Below, piece by piece: positions 38,230-46,667 of a stretch of DNA of 64,000 nucleotides. The number at the start of each line of letters is the position of its first letter. Position 1 is the first letter of the stretch. The notes beneath the pieces were generated by a model. That model had not been told where the DNA came from, did no database searches, and saw only the letters and a program-made list of their open reading frames with translations. Both the position numbers and the translations under genes were made by a program. This stretch comes from Achromobacter arsenitoxydans SY8 (GTDB lineage Bacteria; Pseudomonadota; Gammaproteobacteria; Burkholderiales; Burkholderiaceae_B). Where the stretch lies: contig NZ_AGUF01000085.1 of the NCBI RefSeq assembly GCF_000236785.1, positions 1 through 64,000 on the forward strand, given 5' to 3'.

Positions 38230-39029
38230 GCAAACTGCTGCAAGCCCAGGGACTGGGCAAGCGCTTCGGCGGCCTGCAGGCCTTGTCCGACGTCAGCTTC
38301 GACATCGAGCAGGGCGAGATCTACGGACTGATCGGTCCGAACGGCGCGGGCAAGACGACGCTCTTCAACGTGCTGACCGGCCTCTACATTCCGGAAGAGG
38401 GCGCCTGCACCTTCAATGGCGAAACGATGACGGGCAAGAAGCCGCATGAGGTCGCCTTTGCCGGCTTGGCGCGCACCTTCCAGAATATCCGCCTGTTCGC
38501 CAACCTGAGCGCCATTGAGAACGTGATGATCGGCCGCCACATGCGCACCAGGGCCGGCGTGTTTGGCGCCGTGCTGCGCACGCGCGCCACGCGCGCCGAA
38601 GAGGCTGCTATCGAGGCGCGGGCGCAGGAACTGCTGGACTACGTCGGCATCGGCCATCGCGCCAACGACGTCGCGCGTTCGCTGCCTTACGGCGACCAGC
38701 GGCGCTTGGAGATCGCCCGCGCGCTCGCCACGGATCCCAAGCTGCTGGCGCTGGACGAGCCGGCCGCCGGCATGAATGCATCGGAAACGGTAGTGCTGCG
38801 CAAGCTGGTCGAGAAGATCCGCGCGGACGGCGTGACGGTGCTGCTGATCGAACACGATATGAAGCTCGTCATGGGCCTGTGCGATCGCGTGCTGGTGCTG
38901 GAGTACGGAAAAGTGCTGGCGATGGGCAAGCCCGCCCAGGTGCAGCGCGATCCCAAGGTCATTGAAGCGTATCTGGGCGCGGGCGCCGCCCAGGACCCGC
39001 TCATCCACAACGAGGGCCAGGCAACATGA
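38226..39029 (+). CDS. livG: Branched-chain amino acid ABC transporter ATP-binding protein LivG
   Basis: Cytoplasmic ATPase subunit of 267 residues: Walker A GPNGAGKTT (37-45), the LivG-type signature LPYGDQRRLEIARAL, Walker B LLALDEPAAGMN and the switch region IEHDMKLVMGLCDRVLVLEYGK. The ATG at 38226 overlaps the livM stop codon. The frame is open far upstream inside livM, which is a shadow. Confidence 0.95.
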   Translation: MSKLLQAQGLGKRFGGLQALSDVSFDIEQGEIYGLIGPNGAGKTTLFNVLTGLYIPEEGACTFNGETMTGKKPHEVAFAGLARTFQNIRLFANLSAIENVMIGRHMRTRAGVFGAVLRTRATRAEEAAIEARAQELLDYVGIGHRANDVARSLPYGDQRRLEIARALATDPKLLALDEPAAGMNASETVVLRKLVEKIRADGVTVLLIEHDMKLVMGLCDRVLVLEYGKVLAMGKPAQVQRDPKVIEAYLGAGAAQDPLIHNEGQAT

Positions 39030-39754
39030 CGGCATCCCAACCCCTGCTGGAGCTGCGCGGCCTGCAGGTGTCCTACGGCGGCATCCGCGCGGTGCGCGGC
39101 ACCGACCTGCGCGTGGACGAAGGCGAACTGGTCTGCCTGATCGGCGCCAACGGCGCCGGCAAGAGCACCACGCTGCGCGCCATCTGCGGCCTGGTGCCGC
39201 TGGCTGGCGGCGAAATCGTCTACGCGGGGCAATCTATCGGCGGCCAGAAGTCGCATGAACTGGTCCGCAAGGGCCTGGTCATGGTGCCGGAAGGCCGCGG
39301 CATCTTCGGGCAGCTCACCATCGAGGAAAACCTGGCGATGGGCGGCTACATCCGCCGCGACGCCGCGCAGATCCGGCAGGACACCGACCGCGTCTTCACG
39401 CTGTTTCCGCGCCTGGCCGAACGCCGCAAGCAGGCGGCCGGCACGCTGTCGGGCGGCGAGCAGCAGATGGTGGCCATGGGCCGCGCCATGATCGCGCGCC
39501 CCAGGCTGCTGCTGCTTGACGAGCCGTCGATGGGCCTTGCGCCGCTGATGGTGGAAAAGGTTTTCGAAGTGGTGCGCACGATCGCCAGCGAAGGCGTGAC
39601 CATCCTGCTGATCGAGCAGAACGCGCGGCTGGCGCTGGAAAACAGCCACCGCGGCTACGTGATGGAGTCGGGCGAGATCACCTTGTCCGGCCCGGCTCGC
39701 GACATGCTGCACGATCCCAAGATGCGCGCGGCGTATCTCGGCGAAACCGAGTAG
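39026..39754 (+). CDS. livF: Branched-chain amino acid ABC transporter ATP-binding protein LivF
   Basis: Second ATPase subunit, 242 residues: Walker A GANGAGKST (40-48), MVPEGRGIFGQLTIEENLAMG, signature LSGGEQQMVAMGRAMI, Walker B LLLLDEPSMGLAP. It overlaps livG by 4 bp and is the last gene of the liv operon. A 13-bp hairpin follows. Confidence 0.95.
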   Translation: MTASQPLLELRGLQVSYGGIRAVRGTDLRVDEGELVCLIGANGAGKSTTLRAICGLVPLAGGEIVYAGQSIGGQKSHELVRKGLVMVPEGRGIFGQLTIEENLAMGGYIRRDAAQIRQDTDRVFTLFPRLAERRKQAAGTLSGGEQQMVAMGRAMIARPRLLLLDEPSMGLAPLMVEKVFEVVRTIASEGVTILLIEQNARLALENSHRGYVMESGEITLSGPARDMLHDPKMRAAYLGETE

Positions 39755-39760
39755 CCGCAA

Positions 39761-39790
39761 GGCGCGGGGCGGCGTCTGCCGCCCCGCGCC
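39761..39790. terminator. Hairpin between livF and the MFS gene
   Basis: GGCGCGGGGCGGC, loop GTCT, GCCGCCCCGCGCC: a perfect 13-bp stem between two convergent genes. There is no strong T run, so it may block transcription from either side only partly. Confidence 0.65.
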
Positions 39791-39798
39791 GCGTTCAT

Positions 39799-41082
39799 TC
39801 AGGCGGGCTGCGCCACGACGCGCTTCCTGCCGATCATCAGGGCCAGCACGGCGGCGATGAGGCCGGTCGCGCCCGAAATCACGAAGGCCATCAGATAGCT
39901 GCCCTGCGCCTCGCGCAGCGCGCCGGCCATCCACGCGGCGCTTGCCGCGCCCATCTGGTGGCCCGCCACGATCCAGCCGAAGACGATGGAAGCATCGCGT
40001 TCGCCAAAGGCTTCCGTCGTCAGGCGCAGCGTCGGCGGCACCGTGGCGATCCAGTCCAGCCCGAAGAAAATCGCGAAGATGGACAGGCTGTAGAACGAGA
40101 AGTCGGAGTAGGGCAGGTACATCAGCGACAGGCCGCGCAGCGCGTAGTAGACGAAGAGCAGCTTGCGCGGATCGTAGCGGTCGGTGAGCCAACCCGACGC
40201 CGTGGTGCCGAACAGGTCGAAGATACCCATCATGGCCAGCAGGCCCGCCGCCTGCACTTCGGCCATGCCATGGTCGCCGCAGAGCGCGATGAGGTGCGTG
40301 CCGACCAGCCCGTTCGTCGTGAAGCCGCACACGAAGAAGGTGGCGAACAGGTACCAGAACGTGCGGGTCTTGGCGGCGCGAGCCAGCGTGCCAAAGGTGG
40401 CGGCGACCATGCCGGTGCGCGGTGCGGCGGGCGCGGGCTGGGCGTGCGGATCGCTGCCGAACGGGACGAGCCCCACGCTGGACGGACGATCGGGCACCAG
40501 CCACCAGGCCAGCGGCACCAGGGCGGCGGCCGCGCCGGCCACAGTCCACACCACCCGGGTCCAGTCGCCCGAGGAAGCCAGCGCGGCCAGCACAGGCAGG
40601 AACACTAGCGTGCCGGTGGCGGCGCTGGCGGTCAGCAGTCCCATCATCAGGCCGCGGTGCTTGACGAACCAGCGGTTGACGACGGTGGCGCCCATCACGA
40701 TGGCGACCGCGCCGGACCCGATGCCCGAAAAAACTCCCCAGGTCATGATCAGGTGCCAGGGCTGGGTCATGTACGCGCTGACCGCGCTGGATGCGGCCAT
40801 CAGGATCAGCGCGCAGATCAGCACGCGGCGCAATCCGAAGCGCTCCATCGCGGCGGCGGCGAAGGGGCCCACCAGTCCATACAGGAAGATGCCCAGCGCG
40901 GCGGCAAACGAAATGGAGCTGCGGCTCCAGCCGAAGGCTTCCTCCAGCGGCACCAGCAGCACGCTGGGCGAAGACCGCAGCCCAGCCGCGACCAGCAACG
41001 ATAAAAAGATCACCGCGACGACCACAAACGCGTACTTCTGGCCGGCGCGCCGGAATGGGAAGGGAGGCTGGGCTATACTCAT
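39799..41082 (-). CDS. MFS transporter
   Basis: Major facilitator superfamily permease of 427 residues with 12 predicted helices. Typical loops are AMERFGLRRVLI after helix 2 and DRYDPRKLLFVY after helix 8, the motif-A positions. The C-terminal half carries a VCGFTTNGLVGTHLI block seen in monocarboxylate/oxalate-type (OFA-like) porters, so an organic anion is one possible substrate. This is only a family hint. It is divergent from a TetR regulator over a perfect inverted repeat whose left arm covers its start codon. No Shine-Dalgarno precedes the ATG. Control by that TetR protein is very likely. Confidence 0.88.
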   Translation of the reverse strand: MSIAQPPFPFRRAGQKYAFVVVAVIFLSLLVAAGLRSSPSVLLVPLEEAFGWSRSSISFAAALGIFLYGLVGPFAAAAMERFGLRRVLICALILMAASSAVSAYMTQPWHLIMTWGVFSGIGSGAVAIVMGATVVNRWFVKHRGLMMGLLTASAATGTLVFLPVLAALASSGDWTRVVWTVAGAAAALVPLAWWLVPDRPSSVGLVPFGSDPHAQPAPAAPRTGMVAATFGTLARAAKTRTFWYLFATFFVCGFTTNGLVGTHLIALCGDHGMAEVQAAGLLAMMGIFDLFGTTASGWLTDRYDPRKLLFVYYALRGLSLMYLPYSDFSFYSLSIFAIFFGLDWIATVPPTLRLTTEAFGERDASIVFGWIVAGHQMGAASAAWMAGALREAQGSYLMAFVISGATGLIAAVLALMIGRKRVVAQPA

Positions 41083-41137
41083 GTTACTGACCGGTACGTA
41101 TTAGGGTTCGCGAATAGTACGTACCGGTCAGTAACAT
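41081..41137. promoter_or_regulatory. Paired TetR operators (20-bp perfect inverted repeat)
   Basis: The arm ATGTTACTGACCGGTACGTA (41081-41100) is repeated as its exact reverse complement at 41118-41137, 17 bp apart. Each arm carries the partly self-complementary core TGACCGGTACG, so each could bind one dimer. A possible -10 (TAATAC, 41103-41098 on the minus strand) for the MFS gene touches the left arm. The arrangement would repress both divergent genes. Confidence 0.85.
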
Positions 41138-41216
41138 CGTCAAGCAGTTTTTGGCGACCCTGTTTTCGGGACTGGCCGCGCTGTTATCCGGCCCTCCCGC
41201 GGAAAAGGAGCCGACC

Positions 41217-41834
41217 ATGGCCAGCAAGTTTCCCGCCGCCTCCGCCACCTCCGGCAAGCCCGGGGCCAAGCCGCTGCTTGCGGCGGACCGCATACGCAAG
41301 ACCGCGCGCGAAATGTTCTACCGCGACGGCATACGCGCAGTGGGCGTGGACGCCATCGTCACCCAGGCCGGTGTGACCAAGCCCAGTCTCTACCGCAGCT
41401 TTTCGTCCAAGGACGAACTGGCGGCCGCCTATCTGCGCGACTACGACGCCGAGTTCTGGGCGCGATTCGACGCCGCGTGCGCCGCCCATCCGGGCGATCC
41501 CAGGGCGCAATTGCTGGACTATCTGTCCGGCCTGGGCGGCAGGGCGGTGCAGAACGGCTACCGTGGCTGCGGCCTGACGAATGCGGCGGTGGAGTATCCC
41601 GAGCAGGACCATCCCGCCCGGGCGGTCGCCGTGGCCCACAAGCACGAGCTGCGCCGCAGGCTGAACGCCATGGCGGCGGAAATGGGCGCCGCCGACCCCA
41701 ACGCGCTGGCCGACGGCCTGCTGCTGCTGATCGAGGGCGCGTTCGTCTCCAGCCAGCTATTTGGCGAAGGCGGGCCGGCTGGCCGGGTGGCGGACATGGC
41801 CGACAAGCTGATCCAGGCCCACCTTCCCGCCTGA
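41217..41834 (+). CDS. TetR/AcrR family transcriptional regulator
   Basis: Ligand-responsive DNA-binding repressor of 205 residues. The helix-turn-helix lies at about residues 24-70 (IRKTAREMFYRDGIRAVGVDAIVTQAGVTKPSLYRSFSSKDEL). The C-terminal helical domain would hold the ligand site (RGCGLTNAAVEYPEQDHPARAVA). The ATG at 41217 follows AAAAGGAG by 6 bp. The frame is open 22 codons earlier, but that part overlaps the promoter side of the operator region. It is paired with the divergent MFS gene. Confidence 0.92.
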   Translation: MASKFPAASATSGKPGAKPLLAADRIRKTAREMFYRDGIRAVGVDAIVTQAGVTKPSLYRSFSSKDELAAAYLRDYDAEFWARFDAACAAHPGDPRAQLLDYLSGLGGRAVQNGYRGCGLTNAAVEYPEQDHPARAVAVAHKHELRRRLNAMAAEMGAADPNALADGLLLLIEGAFVSSQLFGEGGPAGRVADMADKLIQAHLPA

Positions 41835-42015
41835 ATGGAGGAGGGCTACGCACAAAACTAGTGCGAAATAGGGTGCCGCATGCACCGTAATGGTGGTGTT
41901 TGTACCCATTGCGCAACGCCAAAAAAAATGTTTGTTATTTTTATTGCGGCGCAACAAACGCGGATCTAACATGAAGTCGTGTTGTTCCACATCGCGCTTT
42001 CTCAAGGAGAGAATC

Positions 42016-42237
42016 ATGAGCGATACCGCGTTGAAAAATGCCCGTATGTCGGATGCGCTGGAGCGGTCCCTGATCCGCGAGGCCATCAAGGCGGAAACCC
42101 TGTCCGGTCCGACCCCACGCTCGGCTTGGCTGCGCTTGAAAGTGCGCCTCGCGGCACTGGGTGGCGCAGTGGGTGAAGTCCTGCACGACATGGACGCGGG
42201 CCGCAGGCAGCATCCGGTGGTTTCCGCCCACCACTGA
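42016..42237 (+). CDS. Small protein of unknown function (73 aa)
   Basis: Unrecognised. AAGGAGA lies 6 bp before the ATG and a strong terminator follows the stop codon, so it looks like a true single-gene unit. The protein (MSDTALKNARMSD...) is mostly helical and amphipathic, with a basic middle (RSAWLRLKVRLAALGGAVGEVLHDMDAG) and a His-containing tail. No Cys, signal peptide or clear membrane helix is seen. The 180 bp upstream are unusually AT-rich for this window and carry GTTTGTT/AACAAAC inverted arms (41930-41936, 41953-41959), possibly a regulated promoter. It faces mntH across a shared terminator. Confidence 0.65.
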   Translation: MSDTALKNARMSDALERSLIREAIKAETLSGPTPRSAWLRLKVRLAALGGAVGEVLHDMDAGRRQHPVVSAHH

Positions 42238-42254
42238 GCCCCAGCGTCAGCCTG

Positions 42255-42286
42255 AAAAAAACGCCAGCATTGCTGGCGTTTTTTTT
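42255..42286. terminator. Bidirectional terminator (small gene / mntH)
   Basis: ACGCCAGC, loop ATT, GCTGGCGT, flanked by seven As on one side and a long T run on the other. It serves the two convergent genes. Confidence 0.95.
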
Positions 42287-42298
42287 GTTGGGCAACAC

Positions 42299-43588
42299 TT
42301 ACGCCACCATGTCCACCAGCAGATAGCCGTCCAGCACGATGATGCTCACGGTTGCGCCGATCGCGGCCCAGGCCCAGGCGCCGCGCAATACATGCTGGCC
42401 CATCAGGCTCTTGCGGCAGGCCAGCACCACCAGCGGCCCCAGCGCGAAAGGCAGCGCCAGGCTCAGGATCACCTGGCTCAGCACCAGCAGACCGTCCGGG
42501 TCCTGCCCGCCCGTGAAGGCCAGCAGGCCCACGGCAGCCAAGCCGGCCACCAGCCGCGTCGCCAGCGCGCGGCGACGGTCCGACCAGTTGCTGCGAACCT
42601 GGAATCCGCGCGACAGGATGCGGCCGGCCAGTACGCCGGTGATGGTGGAACTCTGCCCAGCGGCATAGAGCGCCACGGCGAACACGACGGCCGCGCCGAC
42701 GCCCAGGGTGTGGCCGATCACCGCGTGGGCATCGTCCAGGCTGGAGACGGCCATGCCGGAGCCCGACAGGGACGCGGCGGCCACGATCATGATGGCCGAA
42801 TTGATAAGCATGGCCACGCCCAGCGACACGATGGTGTCGTTGCGCGCCACGCGCATCGCAAAGCCGCGCGCGTCGGCGGGAAGATCCCGGGCGCGCTGGG
42901 CCAGCGAGCCGGAATGCAGGTAGAGGTTGTGCGGCATGAGGGTCGCGCCCAGAATGCCCAGGGCGATCAGGAAGCCCTGCGGGTCGCGCAGCGCCTTGCC
43001 CGTCTCCGTCACGCCGTGCGCCACCTCGGTCCAGGCCGGGTTCGCCTTGAACAGCAGAAACACGAACGACAGCGCCACGACGGACAGCAGCAGCGCGATC
43101 ACGCGCTCGTGCCGGTCGGCATTGCCGCGCGTCATCGTCAAGACCGCGAATGTGCCGATGCCCGTGACGGCTACGCCGGCAATGAGGGGCAGGCCGAACA
43201 GCAGCCGCAAGGCGATCGCGCCGCCGATCAGTTCGGCCAGGGCCGTGGCAAGAATGGCGGCTTCGCCCGCCACCCATGCGGCTTTGGAGAGGCGGGGGGA
43301 CAGATGCCGGGCCGTGAGCGTGGCCAGGTCTTCGCCGGTGGCCAGCGCCAGCCGCGATACCAGGACCTGAAAGCCCAGCGCCAGAAAGGCGGACGTGATG
43401 ACGACCATCAGCAGTCCATAGCCGAAGCCGCTGCCGCCCGCGATATCCGTGGCCCAGTTGCCCGGGTCGATGTAGCCCACGGCGACCAGGATCCCGGAAC
43501 CGACCATGCGGCGCAGGTTTGCCGTGACCCGCGCGTCATGGGCCACTGCGGCGTTGCCGCCCGATATCGCGTAGATGAATCCGGTCAT
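42299..43588 (-). CDS. mntH: Nramp-family divalent metal transporter MntH
   Basis: Proton-coupled importer of Mn2+ (and Fe2+) in the inner membrane, 429 residues and about 11 helices. The metal-site motifs are DPGNW (41-45, helix 1) and MPHNLYLHS (helix 6). The start ATG has AGGAG 7 bp upstream. A promoter with an overlapping Fur-like box is visible (43600-43641), so control by iron or manganese is likely. The next gene upstream, 130 bp away on the same strand, is an OsmC-type peroxide-defence protein. Confidence 0.95.
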   Translation of the reverse strand: MTGFIYAISGGNAAVAHDARVTANLRRMVGSGILVAVGYIDPGNWATDIAGGSGFGYGLLMVVITSAFLALGFQVLVSRLALATGEDLATLTARHLSPRLSKAAWVAGEAAILATALAELIGGAIALRLLFGLPLIAGVAVTGIGTFAVLTMTRGNADRHERVIALLLSVVALSFVFLLFKANPAWTEVAHGVTETGKALRDPQGFLIALGILGATLMPHNLYLHSGSLAQRARDLPADARGFAMRVARNDTIVSLGVAMLINSAIMIVAAASLSGSGMAVSSLDDAHAVIGHTLGVGAAVVFAVALYAAGQSSTITGVLAGRILSRGFQVRSNWSDRRRALATRLVAGLAAVGLLAFTGGQDPDGLLVLSQVILSLALPFALGPLVVLACRKSLMGQHVLRGAWAWAAIGATVSIIVLDGYLLVDMVA

Positions 43589-43599
43589 GCGACACTCCT

Positions 43600-43641
43600 G
43601 AGAATGGTTCTCATTTTCCAGAAGCGGCCGTCGACCGTCAA
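43600..43641 (-). promoter_or_regulatory. mntH: mntH promoter with Fur-like box
   Basis: On the minus strand TTGACG (43641-43636), a 17-bp spacer and GAAAAT (43618-43613) make a good sigma-70-type promoter. The 19-bp segment at 43600-43618, read on the plus strand, is GAGAATGGTTCTCATTTTC. It resembles the Fur box (about 13-14 of 19 positions by eye) and covers the -10 box. An inverted repeat GTCAAA/TTTGAC (43637-43653) overlaps the -35. Confidence 0.6.
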
Positions 43642-43718
43642 ATTGATTTTGACCAAGCCCGGAATAGGGCGGGCCAATGATCCGGCCCCATTCGGGACCG
43701 GACCGGACATGCTGCCAA

Positions 43719-44144
43719 TCAGGACTTGAGTTTGGCGTCCATGGAGATCTTGGCGTTGAGCACCTTGGAGACCGGGCAGCCCTTTTCGGCCTTGCGCGCC
43801 GCTTCCTCGAAGGCTTGCGCGGAGGCGCCCGGGATGACGGCTTCCACGGTCAGATGGACGGCGGTGATCGAAAAGCCGTCATCAACCTTGTCCAGCGTGA
43901 CTTCGGCCTTGGTGTCCAGGCTCTGCGCGACCATGCCGGCCTCGGACAGTATGTTGGACAGCGCCATGGTGAAGCACCCGGCGTGTGCGGCGCCCAGCAG
44001 CTCTTCGGGGTTGGTGCCCGGCGTGTCGCCGAAGCGGGTATTGAAACCGTACGGCTGGCTCTTGAGCGCGCCGCTCTGCGTGGAAATCGTGCCCTTGCCA
44101 GTCTTCAGATCGCCCGACCAGGCGGCGGTTGCGGTTTTCTTCAT
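43719..44144 (-). CDS. OsmC/Ohr family peroxiredoxin
   Basis: Organic hydroperoxide reductase of 141 residues, of the OsmC branch. The two redox cysteines are C57 (AAHAGCFTMAL) and C123 (EKGCPVSKVL), and the N-terminus (KKTATAAWSGDLKTGKGTISTQSG) is the OsmC type rather than Ohr. The ATG at 44144 has AGGAG upstream; a longer open frame is not used. It sits upstream of mntH on the same strand, which groups two oxidative-stress-related functions. Confidence 0.93.
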   Translation of the reverse strand: MKKTATAAWSGDLKTGKGTISTQSGALKSQPYGFNTRFGDTPGTNPEELLGAAHAGCFTMALSNILSEAGMVAQSLDTKAEVTLDKVDDGFSITAVHLTVEAVIPGASAQAFEEAARKAEKGCPVSKVLNAKISMDAKLKS

Positions 44145-44411
44145 ACGTGACTCCTGTGTAGGGACGCAGCCGCTTGCGGCGCGTCCGGGGTGGGTAGGAG
44201 ATCCGCCAGCGGGGGCGGACAGCCTTGCCTCAGGCGGCATCGTCGATGATACGGCGCGCCCGGCCGCCTGACGCGGAAAACGGCCGTACGCAACGGCAAG
44301 CCGATGTAACGGACGAGCCGGGCCATGCGCCCATGCGGCCGCGCAAAAGCTGCGCGCCGTGCATCAGGCAAAATAGCGGCATCCCTCAACACCATCCCGA
44401 GAGCCGTTTTC

Positions 44412-45566
44412 ATGTCCCGCATCCTTGCCCGCTACGCCTGCGCCGTTGCGCTGGCCGTTCCCGTCCTGTCCGCCCAGGCTGAAATCGTCATCGGCGTGGA
44501 CGTGTCCACGACGGGCCCGGCCGCCGCCATCGGCATCCAGACCAATAACGCGATTCGCCTGTGGCCGAACACCCTGGGCGGAGAACCCGCGCGCTACGTG
44601 GTCCTGGATGACGGCACCGATGTCAGCCGCGCGGTGAAGAACATGCGCAAGCTGACCTCGGAAGACAAGGTTGACGCCATTGTTGGCCCCAACACGACGG
44701 CCGCCGCGCTGGCGGGCCTGGATGTGCTGGCCGAGACCAAGACGCCGATGATCGCCCTGGCCGCGTCCAGCGTCATTGTCGAGCCGCTGTCCGATCCCAA
44801 GCGCGCCTGGGCGTTCAAGATGCCGCAGAACGATTCGCTGATGGCGACCGTCCTGGTCGAGGACATGAAGAAGAAGGGCCTGAAGAACGTGGCCTTCATC
44901 GGCTTCGCGGATTCCTATGGCGATAGCTGGTGGAAGGAGTTTTCCGCCGCGGCCGGATCTGACCTGAAGATTGTGGCGCAGGAGCGGTTCCAGCGCACCG
45001 ACGCGTCGGTGGTGGGCCAGGTGCTGAAGGTCATCGCCGCCAAGCCGGACGCCGTCCTGGTCGCCGGCGCGGGCACGCCGTCGGCCCTGCCGCAGAAGAC
45101 GCTGCTGGAACGCGGCTACACGGGCGCCATCTACCAGACGCACGGCATCGGCACGCTGGAGTTCCTGCAGGTCGGCGGCAAGGACGTCGAGGGCACGCTG
45201 TTCCCGACCGGCCCAGGCGTCGTGGCGCGCGAACTGCCGGATTCCAACCCTGTGAAGAAGGTGGCCGTTGAATTCGCCGACAAATATGAGCGCCAGTACG
45301 GTCCCAACACGCTGACGCAGTTTGCCGGCGACGCCTACGGCGCCTGGATGCTGCTGGATTCGGCCGTGGCGCGGGCGCTGAAGACGGGCGCCAAGCCCGG
45401 GACGCCGGAGTTCCGCCTGGCGCTGCGCGACGCGCTGGAAAGCACGCGCGACCTGGTCGTGCCCAACGGCGTGCTCAATATCACGAAGGACAACCACCAA
45501 GGCTTCGACGAGCGCGCGCGCGTGATGGGCATCGTCAAGAACGGACGGTTTTCGTACGCCGAATAA
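44412..45566 (+). CDS. LivJ/LivK-type ABC substrate-binding protein (orphan)
   Basis: Periplasmic receptor of the branched-chain amino acid (type I) group, 384 residues. A signal peptide ends at about residue 23 (PVLSAQA|EIVIGV). The body shows IGVDVSTTGPAAAIGIQTNNAIRLWP, VGPNTTAAALAGLDVLAETKTPMIALAAS and FIGFADSYGDSWWKEF. No permease or ATPase of the family follows; the next genes form an unrelated (type II) importer. It must therefore share a membrane complex encoded elsewhere, possibly the liv system at 34.9-39.8 kb, or act as a sensor. Its start lacks a strong ribosome site. Confidence 0.9.
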   Translation: MSRILARYACAVALAVPVLSAQAEIVIGVDVSTTGPAAAIGIQTNNAIRLWPNTLGGEPARYVVLDDGTDVSRAVKNMRKLTSEDKVDAIVGPNTTAAALAGLDVLAETKTPMIALAASSVIVEPLSDPKRAWAFKMPQNDSLMATVLVEDMKKKGLKNVAFIGFADSYGDSWWKEFSAAAGSDLKIVAQERFQRTDASVVGQVLKVIAAKPDAVLVAGAGTPSALPQKTLLERGYTGAIYQTHGIGTLEFLQVGGKDVEGTLFPTGPGVVARELPDSNPVKKVAVEFADKYERQYGPNTLTQFAGDAYGAWMLLDSAVARALKTGAKPGTPEFRLALRDALESTRDLVVPNGVLNITKDNHQGFDERARVMGIVKNGRFSYAE

Positions 45567-45630
45567 TAGGTGCCATATCTCCCTACCGTTTGTAACGTGT
45601 CCTAACCCGTCATAGGGCAACAGACCCCAA

Positions 45631-45656
45631 AAGCAGGCTTAGGCCTGCTTTTTTTC
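45631..45656 (+). terminator. Terminator after the orphan binding-protein gene
   Basis: AAGCAGGC, loop TTAG, GCCTGCTT followed by a T run. Confidence 0.93.
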
Positions 45657-45743
45657 GTCTATATCATTCGTGTAGAAATCATTTAATAGCGTATTATTTT
45701 TAGTGAAGCCATGCACCTAGAAATAAATACGGGAGAAATATTC

Positions 45744-46658
45744 ATGACCTTGCTTCGATCCAGACGACTGTTGTTGGCCTTGAGCCTGGGCGTCCTGGCC
45801 GCCTGCTCCGACTCGGGTTCGGACAAGCCGGCGCCCGCGGCCGGCGCTGCGCCGGCCGCGGGCGGCAGCACCCTTGAGGCCGCCAAGGCCGCTGGCAAGA
45901 TCCGCATCGGCTATGCCAACGAGGCGCCGTTCGCCTATATGGACAGCAAGGAAGCCAAGGTGACGGGCGAATCCGTCGAGATCGCCCGCGTCGTGCTCAA
46001 GCGCATGGGCATCAATGAGGTCGAAGGCGTGCTGACCGAATTCGGCTCGCTGATCCCTGGCCTTGCCGCCAAGCGCTTCGACATCATCGCGGCTGGCATG
46101 TACGTCACCCCGGAGCGCTGCAAGCAGGTGGCGTTCTCGAATCCGACCTACGGCGTAGGGGAGGCCTTCCTGGTGAAACAGGGCAATCCGAAGAACCTGC
46201 ACAGCTATGAAGACGTCGCCAAGAACCCCGACGCGAAGCTGGGCGTGGTGGTGGGTGCGATCGAGGGCGAGTACGCCGAGAAGGTGAAGATTCCGTCGGG
46301 CCAGGTCGTGGTGTTTCCGGACGCGGTCAGCGCCTTGTCCGGCGTCCAGGCCGGCCGCGCCGACGCCTATGCCGCCACCGCGCTGACCGTCAACGACCTG
46401 ATGGGCAAGACGCAGGCCGGCAGCGGGCTGGAAAAGGCCGACCCCTTCACGGATCCCGTGATCGACGGCAAGGGCGTGCGCGGCTATGGCGCCTATGCCT
46501 TCCGCACCGACGACAAGGCTTTCGCCGACGCGTTCAACGCCGAGCTCGCCAAGTTCATCGGCACCGACGAACACAAGAAGCTCGTGGAACCGTTCGGTTT
46601 CACCGAGCAGGAACTGCCCCAGGGTGTCACGGCGGACAAGCTCTGCGCCGGCAACTAA
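45744..46658 (+). CDS. ehuB: Ectoine/hydroxyectoine-type ABC substrate-binding lipoprotein EhuB
   Basis: Polar-amino-acid-type receptor of 304 residues. A lipobox LAAC places the lipidated Cys at 21, followed by an Ala/Pro linker. The fold shows GYANEAPFAYMDSKEAKVTGESVEIARVVLKRMGINEVEGVLTEFGSLIPGLAAKRFDIIAAGMYVTPERCKQVAFSNPTYGVGEAFLV in segments that I recognise as EhuB-like. Ectoine uptake is therefore the leading call, although a related amino acid cannot be excluded. The ATG at 45744 follows GGGAGA; an ATG 11 codons earlier has no ribosome site. The upstream 90 bp are AT-rich (likely promoter). ehuC-ehuD-ehuA follow. Confidence 0.83.
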   Translation: MTLLRSRRLLLALSLGVLAACSDSGSDKPAPAAGAAPAAGGSTLEAAKAAGKIRIGYANEAPFAYMDSKEAKVTGESVEIARVVLKRMGINEVEGVLTEFGSLIPGLAAKRFDIIAAGMYVTPERCKQVAFSNPTYGVGEAFLVKQGNPKNLHSYEDVAKNPDAKLGVVVGAIEGEYAEKVKIPSGQVVVFPDAVSALSGVQAGRADAYAATALTVNDLMGKTQAGSGLEKADPFTDPVIDGKGVRGYGAYAFRTDDKAFADAFNAELAKFIGTDEHKKLVEPFGFTEQELPQGVTADKLCAGN

Positions 46659-46667
46659 GGGGCGCCG

